NCBI GenBank assembly: GCA_902783445.1
Contig: CACZQX010000342.1
Location: forward strand, 1-7,793
From: an uncultured Lachnospiraceae bacterium
Lineage (GTDB): Bacteria > Bacillota > Clostridia > Lachnospirales > Lachnospiraceae
Length of the DNA stretch: 7,793 nt
Direction: 5' to 3'
The notes beneath the pieces are model-generated. The model was not told the origin of the DNA, did not search any database, and worked only from the letters and a program-made list of their open reading frames with translations. Positions 1 to 6,138 of this stretch are shown piece by piece (position 1 is the first letter of the stretch; each line of letters begins with the position of its first letter). The position numbers and the translations under genes are program-made.

Positions 1-22
1 TACTTTTTTCAATAGCTTTGTT

Positions 23-51
23 ATTATAGCATAGTGATTTTTCTATTGCAA
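23..51 (-). promoter_or_regulatory. Strong sigma-A-type promoter reading out of the left edge
   Basis: Read on the minus strand, a -35 TTGCAA (46-51) is followed by a 17-nt spacer (29-45) and a consensus -10 TATAAT (23-28). TGC directly before the -10 makes an extended -10 (TGnTATAAT). The start point would fall near position 16, so the transcript leaves the window to the left. It begins only about 45 bp past the rho stop codon, and I see no rho terminator between them. The driven gene is not visible. In many Firmicutes rpmE (ribosomal protein L31) lies next to rho, so that is a reasonable guess and no more. Confidence 0.7.
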
Positions 52-60
52 GCACTTTTT

Positions 61-1443
61 TTATAAGTGAATTTTCTTAACATACTCAATAAATTCCTTA
101 TTGTTTTTTGTTCTTACAAATAAATCCAATATTTTTTCAACGGATTCATCAGGTCGCAAACCATTGGTTGCTTTTCTGACAATATCTACCGCTTCCTGTT
201 CGTCCGGATCCAAAAGAAGGTCTTCTCTTCTTGTTCCCGATTTTACTATATCTATGGCAGGGAATATACGTTTTTCGGACAGTTTACGGTCCAAAACCAG
301 CTCCATATTACCGGTACCCTTAAATTCTTCGTAAACAACATCATCCATTTTGCTTCCCGTATCTACAAGCGCGGTTGCAAGTACAGTAAGGCTTCCGCCT
401 TCTCTCATATTTCTTGCGGCACCGAAAAATCTCTTCGGCATATGAAGAGCCGCAGGATCGAGACCACCGGATAAAGTTCTTCCCGATGGAGGAACCGTAA
501 GGTTATAAGCCCTTGCAAGTCTTGTAATACTATCCAATAAGATTGTTACATCTTTTCCATGTTCCACAAGTCTTTTTGCGCGTTCTATAACCATTTCCGA
601 AACACGTTTATGATTTTCAGGCAATTCGTCAAATGTCGAATAAATAACTTCCACATTGTCGCCTTCAATTGCTTCTTTTATATCAGTAACTTCTTCCGGT
701 CTTTCATCAATAAGAAGTATTATTATATGCATATCTTTGCAATTTTGTAATATTGAATTTGCAACACCTTTAAGCAATGTTGTTTTGCCGGCCTTAGGAG
801 GTGAAACAATCATTCCTCTTTGACCCTTACCGATTGGCGAAATTATGTCAAATATACGCATCGCGCGATTTTCCCTGCTTGTCTCCAGTCTGATTCTCTC
901 ATTCGGGAATATCGGTGTAAGGTCTTCGAATTTAATTCTTTTTGTTGCCTCAGCCGTTGAATAACCGTTTATGGACTCAAGATATAAAAGAGCCGCAAAT
1001 TTTTCATTTTGAGTTTTTACTCTGATTTTACCGCGAAGAATATCACCTGTTCTTAAATTAAACTTTCTGATTTGCGATGGCGAAACATAGACATCGTTGT
1101 CACCCGGCAAAAAGTTTTCGCAACGAATAAATCCGTATCCGTCAGTCATAACTTCAAGGATTCCGTTGGCAACCTTTCCGCTGTCAAGCTCCATCAATTT
1201 TTCGTAGTCTTCTTCTTCCTCGTCATCTTCTGCCTTAACTTCAGCAGGCTTTGCTTTCTTTTCGCGAGCTTTTATAGCAGCCTGTTGTTCTTTTATCTGA
1301 CGCTCTTCTTCCTTTTTGTTGGCCGCTTCGATAATTCTTTCTATAAGTTCATCTTTTTTCAGGCCCGATATACCCTTAAGACCTTGCGCCTTGGCAATTT
1401 CTTTAAGTTCCGATACCGGCAACGAATTAAGTTTTTCTCTCAA
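61..1443 (-). CDS. rho: Transcription termination factor Rho
   Basis: Hexameric RNA-dependent ATPase/helicase that terminates untranslated transcripts in the cytoplasm. From the start chosen here (460 aa): residues 1-41 are the Rho N-terminal helical domain (ELKEIAKAQGLKGISGLKKDEL); 42-82 are a Lys/Glu-rich then acidic linker; about 92-160 are the cold-shock-like RNA-binding domain (DGYGFIR, DVYVSPSQIRKF); the rest is the RecA-like ATPase with Walker A SPPKAGKTT (214-222), Walker B TILLDSITRLARAYN, the Q-loop region SGGLDPAALH and the R-loop region KSGTRREDLL. The frame opens at TTG 1506 (481 aa), but the TTG at 1443 has GAGGG seven bases upstream and gives the family-typical opening just before the first helix. 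The 1506 TTG has only a weak AAGGCG at 11 nt. The gene is divergent from the DUF4364 gene. The family assignment is certain; the start is inferred. Confidence 0.97.
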   Translation of the reverse strand: MREKLNSLPVSELKEIAKAQGLKGISGLKKDELIERIIEAANKKEEERQIKEQQAAIKAREKKAKPAEVKAEDDEEEEDYEKLMELDSGKVANGILEVMTDGYGFIRCENFLPGDNDVYVSPSQIRKFNLRTGDILRGKIRVKTQNEKFAALLYLESINGYSTAEATKRIKFEDLTPIFPNERIRLETSRENRAMRIFDIISPIGKGQRGMIVSPPKAGKTTLLKGVANSILQNCKDMHIIILLIDERPEEVTDIKEAIEGDNVEVIYSTFDELPENHKRVSEMVIERAKRLVEHGKDVTILLDSITRLARAYNLTVPPSGRTLSGGLDPAALHMPKRFFGAARNMREGGSLTVLATALVDTGSKMDDVVYEEFKGTGNMELVLDRKLSEKRIFPAIDIVKSGTRREDLLLDPDEQEAVDIVRKATNGLRPDESVEKILDLFVRTKNNKEFIEYVKKIHL

Positions 1444-1457
1444 ATTATAACCCTCAC
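1444..1457 (-). promoter_or_regulatory. Ribosome binding site that decides the rho start
   Basis: The minus strand reads GTGAGGG, then a 7-nt spacer, then TTG at 1443-1441. GAGGG lies at 1451-1455. This is close in form to the clpP site (GTGAGGGG, 7-nt spacer), which supports the internal TTG as the real rho start over the upstream TTG at 1506. Confidence 0.7.
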
Positions 1458-1502
1458 TTTTCTTATGATTTATTATACTCTGTGGATTGTTAAATGATTT
1501 TG

Positions 1503-1528
1503 ACAAATAATTTGTGACGCCTTAAGGC
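1503..1528. repeat. Two adjacent small palindromes in the rho leader
   Basis: A 13-bp interrupted palindrome ACAAATAATTTGT (1503-1515) is followed after 3 bp by a perfect 10-bp palindrome GCCTTAAGGC (1519-1528). They lie in the divergent rho/DUF4364 region and in the probable rho leader. Neither has a loop and T-run arrangement that would make an intrinsic terminator. Either could be a protein-binding operator or mere AT-rich coincidence; the GC-containing 10-mer is the less likely of the two to be chance. Confidence 0.4.
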
Positions 1529-1549
1529 TGTATGCTTTAAGATTACTTT

Positions 1550-1578
1550 ATTATACATTATTATAAAATAAAATGGTA
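1550..1578 (-). promoter_or_regulatory. Possible rho promoter
   Basis: The minus strand carries a perfect -10 TATAAT at 1550-1555, preceded by TG. The -35 at 17-nt spacing (TACCAT, 1573-1578) is poor. The leader to TTG 1443 would be about 100 nt and would contain the two palindromes at 1503-1528. A second TATAAT at 1472-1477, also without a recognisable -35, would give a leader of about 20 nt. Which of them is used cannot be settled from sequence. Confidence 0.3.
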
Positions 1579-1655
1579 GTATTTTTTTTTGAATTATGAT
1601 ACCCTTTTATCAACTAATTATTGATGAATTTGTTTAATGAAAAAGGGGAACTGTT

Positions 1656-2174
1656 ATGGCCGTTGACTCATCAACTCTATACAAACTTATGGCTTTATTT
1701 ATGCTGAACAAGGTTAATCATCCATTAACTAACAATCAGCTTTCGGACTTCTTTCTTGTAAAGAATTATACCAATTACTTTACACTTCAGGAAGTTCTTT
1801 CGGACTTGGAAGAATCCGCCTTTGTTTCAACGGATACAACGGAGAACACAACTTACTACTACCTTACCCCAAAGGGTGAAGAAACATTGGAGTTCTTTCA
1901 TAATCAAATTCCATCGGGCATTGTTGATGATTTAAACACATATTTAACAGACAACAACTTCGAGCTTCGAAGCGCCTTCGGCACTCAATCGGATTATTAC
2001 AAATCCACAAGCCAGGATTATATAGTACACTGCTTGGTCAAAGAAGGTAAAACTAATCTTATCGAACTGAATCTGGCGGTTCCTACCAAAGAAGACGCAT
2101 CCAAAATGTGTTCCAATTGGAAAGAATCATGTCAGGAAATATACGAATACTTAATAAAGCTGCTAAGTAAATAG
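1656..2174 (+). CDS. DUF4364 family protein, predicted winged-helix regulator
   Basis: This 172-aa protein resembles the DUF4364 family of Clostridia, whose members have no well-established function. Residues about 1-75 look like a winged helix: LYKLMALFMLNKV and LTNNQLSDFFL form the first helices, FTLQEVLSDLEESAFV the recognition helix region, and TTYYYLTPKGEETL the wing and following helix. Residues about 76-172 form a mixed alpha/beta C-terminal domain with a probable ligand or dimer role (inferred). There is no signal peptide or membrane segment. The ATG at 1656 has GGGG seven bases upstream (1645-1648, within AAAAGGGGAA), a good ribosome binding site. The gene stands alone, divergent from rho and convergent with ysxC, and ends in its own terminator. 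I could not identify a convincing promoter in the roughly 150 bp upstream. A role in controlling rho or another neighbour is possible but not shown. Confidence 0.85.
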   Translation: MAVDSSTLYKLMALFMLNKVNHPLTNNQLSDFFLVKNYTNYFTLQEVLSDLEESAFVSTDTTENTTYYYLTPKGEETLEFFHNQIPSGIVDDLNTYLTDNNFELRSAFGTQSDYYKSTSQDYIVHCLVKEGKTNLIELNLAVPTKEDASKMCSNWKESCQEIYEYLIKLLSK

Positions 2175-2187
2175 CAGCTTTTATTAA
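2157..2187. terminator. Intrinsic terminator inside the DUF4364 gene end, bidirectional
   Basis: The arms AAGCTGCTA (2157-2165) and TAGCAGCTT (2172-2180) pair over 9 bp around a 6-nt loop (AGTAAA). On the plus strand TTATT follows, giving a run CTTTTATT. The TAG stop of the DUF4364 gene (2172-2174) opens the right arm, so the left arm is still coding. On the minus strand the same stem lies 3 bases past the ysxC stop (2184-2186) and is followed by the shorter run TTTATT, so it can also end the tig-to-ysxC transcript. Confidence 0.8.
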
Positions 2188-2768
2188 TTCAAATAGCTTT
2201 CAATCGTTTGCCAGATTTCATCTCTGCCCTGTTTTGTAACGGATGAAAAAGGTATAATGATTGTTTCTTTCTTAGCGTTCAAACCGGTTCTAACCGCTTT
2301 GATTTGCTTATCGATCTGACTTCTTTTTATTTTATCCAGCTTTGTGGCTATAATAACCGGTTCATATCCGTTATAAACTATCCAATCATACATTTCTTTA
2401 TCGTTTTTTGACGGATCGTGTCTTATATCAATAAGAAGAAAAACCGCTTTTAGCATTTGGGAACTTTTCAGATAATTTTCTATCATTTTCCCCCATTTTT
2501 CCTTCACGGATTGAGGAACGTTTGCAAAGCCGTATCCCGGTAAGTCCACGAAATACAAATCATTGTTTACATTATAAAAATTGATTGTTTGTGTTTTTCC
2601 GGGCTGAGAGGATGTCCTTGCCAAGGCTTTTCTGTTAATCAAGCCGTTAATTAGCGATGATTTTCCCACATTGGACTTGCCCGCAAAAGCTATTTCCGGC
2701 TTATCATTCTCCGGGAGCTTGCTTGTTATTCCGCATACTGTCTCCAGTTCCACGTTTTTTATAATCAT
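2184..2768 (-). CDS. ysxC: Ribosome biogenesis GTP-binding protein YsxC/EngB
   Basis: GTPase of the TrmE-Era-EngA-YihA class that works in late assembly of the 50S ribosomal subunit. At 194 aa it has normal family length. All motifs are present: G1 GKSNVGKSS (30-38), the G2 region with T59/T61 in QPGKTQTINF, G3 DLPGYG (75-80), G4 TKLDK (142-146) and G5 SSVTKQG (175-181). The ATG at 2768 has GAAAGGAA (2773-2780) as ribosome binding site. It follows clpX by 48 bp on the same strand, with a hairpin in the gap, and is the last gene of the cluster. The tig-clp-ysxC linkage is common in Firmicutes, although lon usually sits directly upstream of ysxC and is missing here. yihA and engB are synonyms. 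Confidence 0.96.
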   Translation of the reverse strand: MIIKNVELETVCGITSKLPENDKPEIAFAGKSNVGKSSLINGLINRKALARTSSQPGKTQTINFYNVNNDLYFVDLPGYGFANVPQSVKEKWGKMIENYLKSSQMLKAVFLLIDIRHDPSKNDKEMYDWIVYNGYEPVIIATKLDKIKRSQIDKQIKAVRTGLNAKKETIIIPFSSVTKQGRDEIWQTIESYLN

Positions 2769-2781
2769 AACGTTCCTTTCT

Positions 2782-2812
2782 AAAAGAAGCTCCTTTTTTT
2801 CAAGGAGCTTCT
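2782..2812 (-). terminator. Hairpin between clpX and ysxC, probable partial terminator
   Basis: The arms AGAAGCTCCTT (2785-2795) and AAGGAGCTTCT (2802-2812) form a perfect 11-bp stem with a 6-nt loop. On the minus strand (loop GAAAAA) it is followed by TTCTTTTA, a short T-run. It starts 4 bp past the clpX stop and ends just before the ysxC ribosome binding site (2773-2780). It could act as a leaky terminator that lowers ysxC relative to clpX, or as a 3' stabiliser or processing site. On the plus strand no T-run follows, so it is directional. Confidence 0.65.
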
Positions 2813-2816
2813 GATA

Positions 2817-4100
2817 TTATGCTATTTCGCCTGTATTTTTTTCTAATTTTTCGCTTTTCTTTCTGGAGTTTTTAGATTCAAGCATAGGCAATCCGCTTTC
2901 AACAGTTTCTTTGGTAACAACGCACTTTCTTATTCCCGGATTTGAAGGAACTTCGTACATTGAATCCATGAGAGCGTGCTCAATGATTGCTCTTAAACCT
3001 CTGGCTCCCGTCTTACGTTCTATTGCCTTTTCCGCCATAAGCTCGATTGCATCTTCTTCAAACTCAAGGTTTACTCCGTCCATCTCAAACAGTTTTGCAT
3101 ACTGCTTAATAAGAGCATTTTTAGGTTCTTTCAAGATTCTGATCAATGCTTCTTTATCAAGAGCTTCCAGTGAAACGGTAACCGGCACACGACCTATAAA
3201 CTCGGGAATAAGACCGAATTTTACCAAATCCGGCGGCATTACCTGTTTAAACATTTCATCGACTTCATGCTCGTTTTTCTTGCCTATCTCGGCATTAAAA
3301 CCGATTGATTTTTTATCTATTCTTGATTCAACTATTTTTTCAAGTCCGTCAAAAGCTCCGCCGCAGATAAACAAAATATTCTTTGTATCTATCGGAATCA
3401 ACTCCTGATGCGGATGTTTTCTGCCACCCTGAGGCGGTACTGATGCTTGCGTACCTTCTATAATTTTAAGCAATGCCTGCTGTACGCCTTCACCCGAAAC
3501 ATCTCTGGTTATGGAAACATTTTCGGATTTTTTCGTAATCTTATCGATTTCGTCGATATAAATTATACCGATTTCAGCCTTATCCACATCATAATCAGCA
3601 GCTTGAATAAGTTTGAGTAAGATATTTTCCACATCTTCACCCACATATCCTGCCTCTGTCAAAGCTGTGGCATCAGCGATTGCAAAAGGTACGTTTATAA
3701 GTTTCGCAAGAGTTTGAGCTAAATAAGTTTTTCCGGAACCTGTTGGACCCAGCAACAAAATGTTGCTCTTTTGAAGCTCAACATCGTCGCCTTTGTCTTC
3801 TGCCATAACTCTTTTATAGTGATTGTACACAGCAACAGAAAGAACTTTTTTAGCCTCATCCTGACCGATAACATATTGATCTAAAAATTCTTTAATTTCT
3901 TTAGGCTTTTTTAAATTGATTTCAATGTCACTCGAAACATCTTCGTAATCAAACTCATCTCTGAGAATATCCTCGCATGCATAAACACACTCATTACAAA
4001 TATAAGTGTCACCCGGACCGGCAATGAGCTTTCTTACCTGCGATTGAGTTTTATTACAAAATGAGCATCTGAGTTCTCCATTATCCTTCTTATTTGCCAT
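2817..4100 (-). CDS. clpX: ATP-dependent Clp protease ATP-binding subunit ClpX
   Basis: AAA+ unfoldase that recognises substrates, unfolds them and feeds them into ClpP in the cytoplasm. 427 aa, close to the E. coli length of 424. The N-terminal zinc domain has Cys12, 15, 35 and 38 (CSFC, CNEC). Then follow Walker A GPTGSGKT (118-125), the pore loop GYVGED (151-156), Walker B IIYIDEIDK (179-187), the RKH loop (227-229), the ClpP-docking IGF loop (266-268), the arginine finger in EFIGR (Arg304) and sensor 2 GAR (365-367). No key residue is missing, so it should work with ClpP. The C-terminal tail beyond the AAA+ fold is Lys/Glu/Ser-rich, as is usual for low-GC ClpX. The ATG at 4100 has AAAAGGAG (4106-4113) upstream. 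The gene lies 25 bp after clpP, clearly in the same operon. Confidence 0.98.
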   Translation of the reverse strand: MANKKDNGELRCSFCNKTQSQVRKLIAGPGDTYICNECVYACEDILRDEFDYEDVSSDIEINLKKPKEIKEFLDQYVIGQDEAKKVLSVAVYNHYKRVMAEDKGDDVELQKSNILLLGPTGSGKTYLAQTLAKLINVPFAIADATALTEAGYVGEDVENILLKLIQAADYDVDKAEIGIIYIDEIDKITKKSENVSITRDVSGEGVQQALLKIIEGTQASVPPQGGRKHPHQELIPIDTKNILFICGGAFDGLEKIVESRIDKKSIGFNAEIGKKNEHEVDEMFKQVMPPDLVKFGLIPEFIGRVPVTVSLEALDKEALIRILKEPKNALIKQYAKLFEMDGVNLEFEEDAIELMAEKAIERKTGARGLRAIIEHALMDSMYEVPSNPGIRKCVVTKETVESGLPMLESKNSRKKSEKLEKNTGEIA

Positions 4101-4125
4101 TTGTACTCCTTTTAGTCAGTCATTA

Positions 4126-4710
4126 TTACTGTCTGTTTTCTATAACCTTGTCAATCAAACCATATTCGCAAGCTTCTTCAGCTGTCATATAGTTATCTCT
4201 TTCAGTATCCTGCTCAATAACTTCAAGCGGTTTGCCTGTGTTCTTTGCAAGAATTGTATTGAGACGTTTCTTGATTTTCAAAATCTGTTCCGCAACAATC
4301 TGAATCTCCGTAGCCTGGCCCTTTGCTCCGCCAAGAGGCTGATGAATCATTATTTCAGCGTTCGGAAGTGCAAAACGTTTGCCCTTTGCTCCGCCCGACA
4401 AGAGAAATGCTCCCATGCTGGCAGCCATACCGATACAAATTGTTGAAACATCACATTTAATATAGTTCATTGTATCATAAATAGCCATTCCGGCAGTTAC
4501 AGATCCGCCCGGACTATTAATATACAAATGAATATCCTTATTAGGATCTTCCGACTCAAGGAAAAGTAACTGAGCAACAACAACGCTTGCCGAAACATCG
4601 TTAACTTCTTCCCCAAGGAAAATAATTCTTTCTTTTAACAATCTGGAGTAAATATCGTAAGATCTTTCTCCACGGTTAGTCTGTTCAATGACATAAGGTA
4701 CTAAACTCAT
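4126..4710 (-). CDS. clpP: ATP-dependent Clp protease proteolytic subunit ClpP
   Basis: Serine peptidase that forms the two-ring, 14-subunit degradation chamber used by ClpX and other Clp ATPases. From ATG 4710 the protein is 194 aa, the usual length. The catalytic triad is Ser98 (GMAASMGA), His123 (MIHQPLGG) and Asp172 (DTERDN), with the oxyanion-side SPGGSV at 66-71. The MSLVPYVIEQT opening and the hydrophobic pocket residues for IGF docking look standard. The frame also has a GTG at 4725, but that GTG is part of the ribosome binding site GTGAGGGG for ATG 4710, so the longer 199-aa reading is rejected. It follows tig by 34 bp and precedes clpX by 25 bp with no terminator on either side. Confidence 0.98.
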   Translation of the reverse strand: MSLVPYVIEQTNRGERSYDIYSRLLKERIIFLGEEVNDVSASVVVAQLLFLESEDPNKDIHLYINSPGGSVTAGMAIYDTMNYIKCDVSTICIGMAASMGAFLLSGGAKGKRFALPNAEIMIHQPLGGAKGQATEIQIVAEQILKIKKRLNTILAKNTGKPLEVIEQDTERDNYMTAEEACEYGLIDKVIENRQ

Positions 4711-4717
4711 CTTTGCA

Positions 4718-4725
4718 CCCCTCAC
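4718..4725 (-). promoter_or_regulatory. Ribosome binding site that decides the clpP start
   Basis: The minus strand reads GTGAGGGG, with AGGGG (4718-4722) seven bases before ATG 4710. The GTG at 4723-4725 is in frame and can be taken for a start, but it has no ribosome binding site of its own. Confidence 0.8.
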
Positions 4726-4744
4726 TTTCTTAATTATTATTTTA

Positions 4745-6031
4745 TTATTTTTCTACAGCATTTTCTGTGATAAATTCGCTGGCTTTTTTGAGTTTTAAGT
4801 CATCTTTGATCTGACTTCTTTCCTCATCCGTTACCTGACTCTTGAGTTTATCGAATTCCATGCCATAAATCTCAGCTGTTCTCTTAAGTTCTTCATCAAC
4901 ATCATCTTCCGATGCTTCGATTTTCTCAGCTTCGGCAACTGCCTTAAGAAGTAATGAGCTCTTAATTCTCTGTTCAGCATTAGGAGTCATCTGTTCTTCA
5001 AGCTGCTGTCTTGTCATACCCATCATCTGAAGGTACTGATCGGCAGAGATACCCTGCATTGAAACTCTGTACTCAAAGTCTCTTATCATCTGTCTTACAT
5101 TATCTTTAATCATAAGCTCAGGTATATCCATTTCGGCATTTTCAATAGCTTTAGCCAATGCTTCTTCTGCCTTTTGAGCCTCATTGTCTTTTTCTTTCTT
5201 TTCGATAAGTTTTTTCTTAACGTCTTCTTTGTATTCGTCCAATGTATCGAATTCCGAAACTTCCGATGCGAATTCATCATCAAGTTCAGGTAATTCTTTA
5301 TGTTTGATTTCTTTAACTTTTACTTTGAATACCGCAGCTTTTCCTTTAAGATCCGGTGAGTGATATTCTTCAGGGAATGTAACGTTTACATCAAATTCAT
5401 CGCCTGAATTTTTACCTACGATTTGATCTTCAAATCCCGGAATGAATGTGTTTGAACCAAGTTCAAGCGGATAGTCTTCAGACTTACCGCCGGCGAAAGC
5501 AACGCCGTCAACAAAACCTTCATAGTCGATAACTGTTGTATCGCCTTTTTCTGCCGCTCTGTCTTCCACAAGAACAAGTCTTGAGTTTGCTTCTCTTTCT
5601 TTATCCAATTCAGCTGTGATTTCTTCATCGGTAACATCAGCGCTTCTCTTTTCGATTTCAACGCCTTTGTATGTACCCAGCTTAACTTCAGGTGTTACTG
5701 CTACTGTTGCCTCGAAAACAAAATTTTCACCTTTTTCGAATTTCTTAACTTCAACTTCAGGTGATGATGCAATATCGATTTCAGCTTCCTTAACGGCTTT
5801 TTCGAATGCATCCGGAACCATAATGTCTGCAGCATCTGCATAGAACATTTCTTCTCCGTACATTTTTACAACTACTTCGTAAGAAGCTTTTCCTTTTCTA
5901 AAGCCCGGAATATTAAACTGTTTTTTTGATTTGTTATATGCACTTTTAAGTGCTTTTTTAACTTCGTCAGTTTCAACTTCTATAGTAAGTTTAACTAAAT
6001 TTTTTCCAAGATCTTCCATCTGATAACTCAT
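4745..6031 (-). CDS. tig: Trigger factor, ribosome-bound chaperone and peptidyl-prolyl isomerase
   Basis: Binds at the ribosome exit tunnel through its N-terminal domain and shields nascent chains. 428 aa, normal length. Residues 1-112 are the ribosome-binding domain, with the docking signature GFRKGKA (43-49; classic form GFRxGxxP, here Ala in place of Pro). Residues about 163-250 are the FKBP-type isomerase domain (GDTTVIDYEGFVDG, LGSNTFIPGFEDQIVG). Residues 113-150 and 251-428 form the Lys/Glu-rich chaperone domain with its helical arms. The ATG at 6031 gives the family-typical start (MSYQMEDLGKNLVKLTIEV); AGGAGG (6043-6048) lies 11 nt upstream, a slightly long spacing. An in-frame ATG four codons later would be worse matched to the family. 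It heads the tig-clpP-clpX-ysxC cluster and has a good promoter 65-93 bp upstream. Confidence 0.97.
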   Translation of the reverse strand: MSYQMEDLGKNLVKLTIEVETDEVKKALKSAYNKSKKQFNIPGFRKGKASYEVVVKMYGEEMFYADAADIMVPDAFEKAVKEAEIDIASSPEVEVKKFEKGENFVFEATVAVTPEVKLGTYKGVEIEKRSADVTDEEITAELDKEREANSRLVLVEDRAAEKGDTTVIDYEGFVDGVAFAGGKSEDYPLELGSNTFIPGFEDQIVGKNSGDEFDVNVTFPEEYHSPDLKGKAAVFKVKVKEIKHKELPELDDEFASEVSEFDTLDEYKEDVKKKLIEKKEKDNEAQKAEEALAKAIENAEMDIPELMIKDNVRQMIRDFEYRVSMQGISADQYLQMMGMTRQQLEEQMTPNAEQRIKSSLLLKAVAEAEKIEASEDDVDEELKRTAEIYGMEFDKLKSQVTDEERSQIKDDLKLKKASEFITENAVEK

Positions 6032-6065
6032 GGTTATTAATTCCTCCTGAATTTCCTTTTCTTTA

Positions 6066-6092
6066 ATTATATAGATTTTAAGTCTGCATCAA
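6066..6092 (-). promoter_or_regulatory. Possible second tig promoter
   Basis: A second minus-strand TATAAT (6066-6071) lies 30 bp closer to tig. The best -35 is TTGATG (6087-6092) at a short 15-nt spacing. It would start transcription near 6059. It is weaker than the upstream promoter and may be only AT-rich background. Confidence 0.25.
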
Positions 6093-6095
6093 AAA

Positions 6096-6124
6096 ATTAT
6101 ATCATAAGTCCCGCACCTTGTCAT
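6096..6124 (-). promoter_or_regulatory. Promoter of the tig-clpP-clpX cluster (extended -10)
   Basis: On the minus strand: -35 ATGACA (6119-6124, five of six to consensus), a 17-nt spacer, and -10 TATAAT (6096-6101) preceded by TGA, an extended -10. The start point would be near 6089, giving a leader of about 58 nt to the tig ATG. I see no CIRCE (TTAGCACTC-N9-GAGTGCTAA) and no CtsR heptad repeat at this site, so housekeeping expression is more likely than classical heat-shock repression. Confidence 0.7.
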
Positions 6125-6138
6125 CAATAATTTAGTCC

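Noticed and set aside
101..1497. Plus-strand open frames at 101-334, 559-750 and 1072-1497
   Set aside because: They lie antisense to rho, lack ribosome binding sites and have low-complexity Phe/Ser-rich products typical of reverse-strand shadows.
1500..1505. Plus-strand TTGACA as a -35 for the DUF4364 gene
   Set aside because: No -10-like hexamer lies at 15-19 nt spacing, and the next TATA-like elements are more than 40 bp away.
2911..3408. Plus-strand 165-aa open frame opposite clpX
   Set aside because: The product is Ser/Ile-rich shadow sequence with no recognisable domain, and the clpX reading is unambiguous.
5416..5843. Open frames inside tig, at 5416-5661 (minus) and 5616-5843 (plus)
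   Set aside because: Both overlap the intact trigger factor gene in other frames, and their products resemble nothing I recognise.
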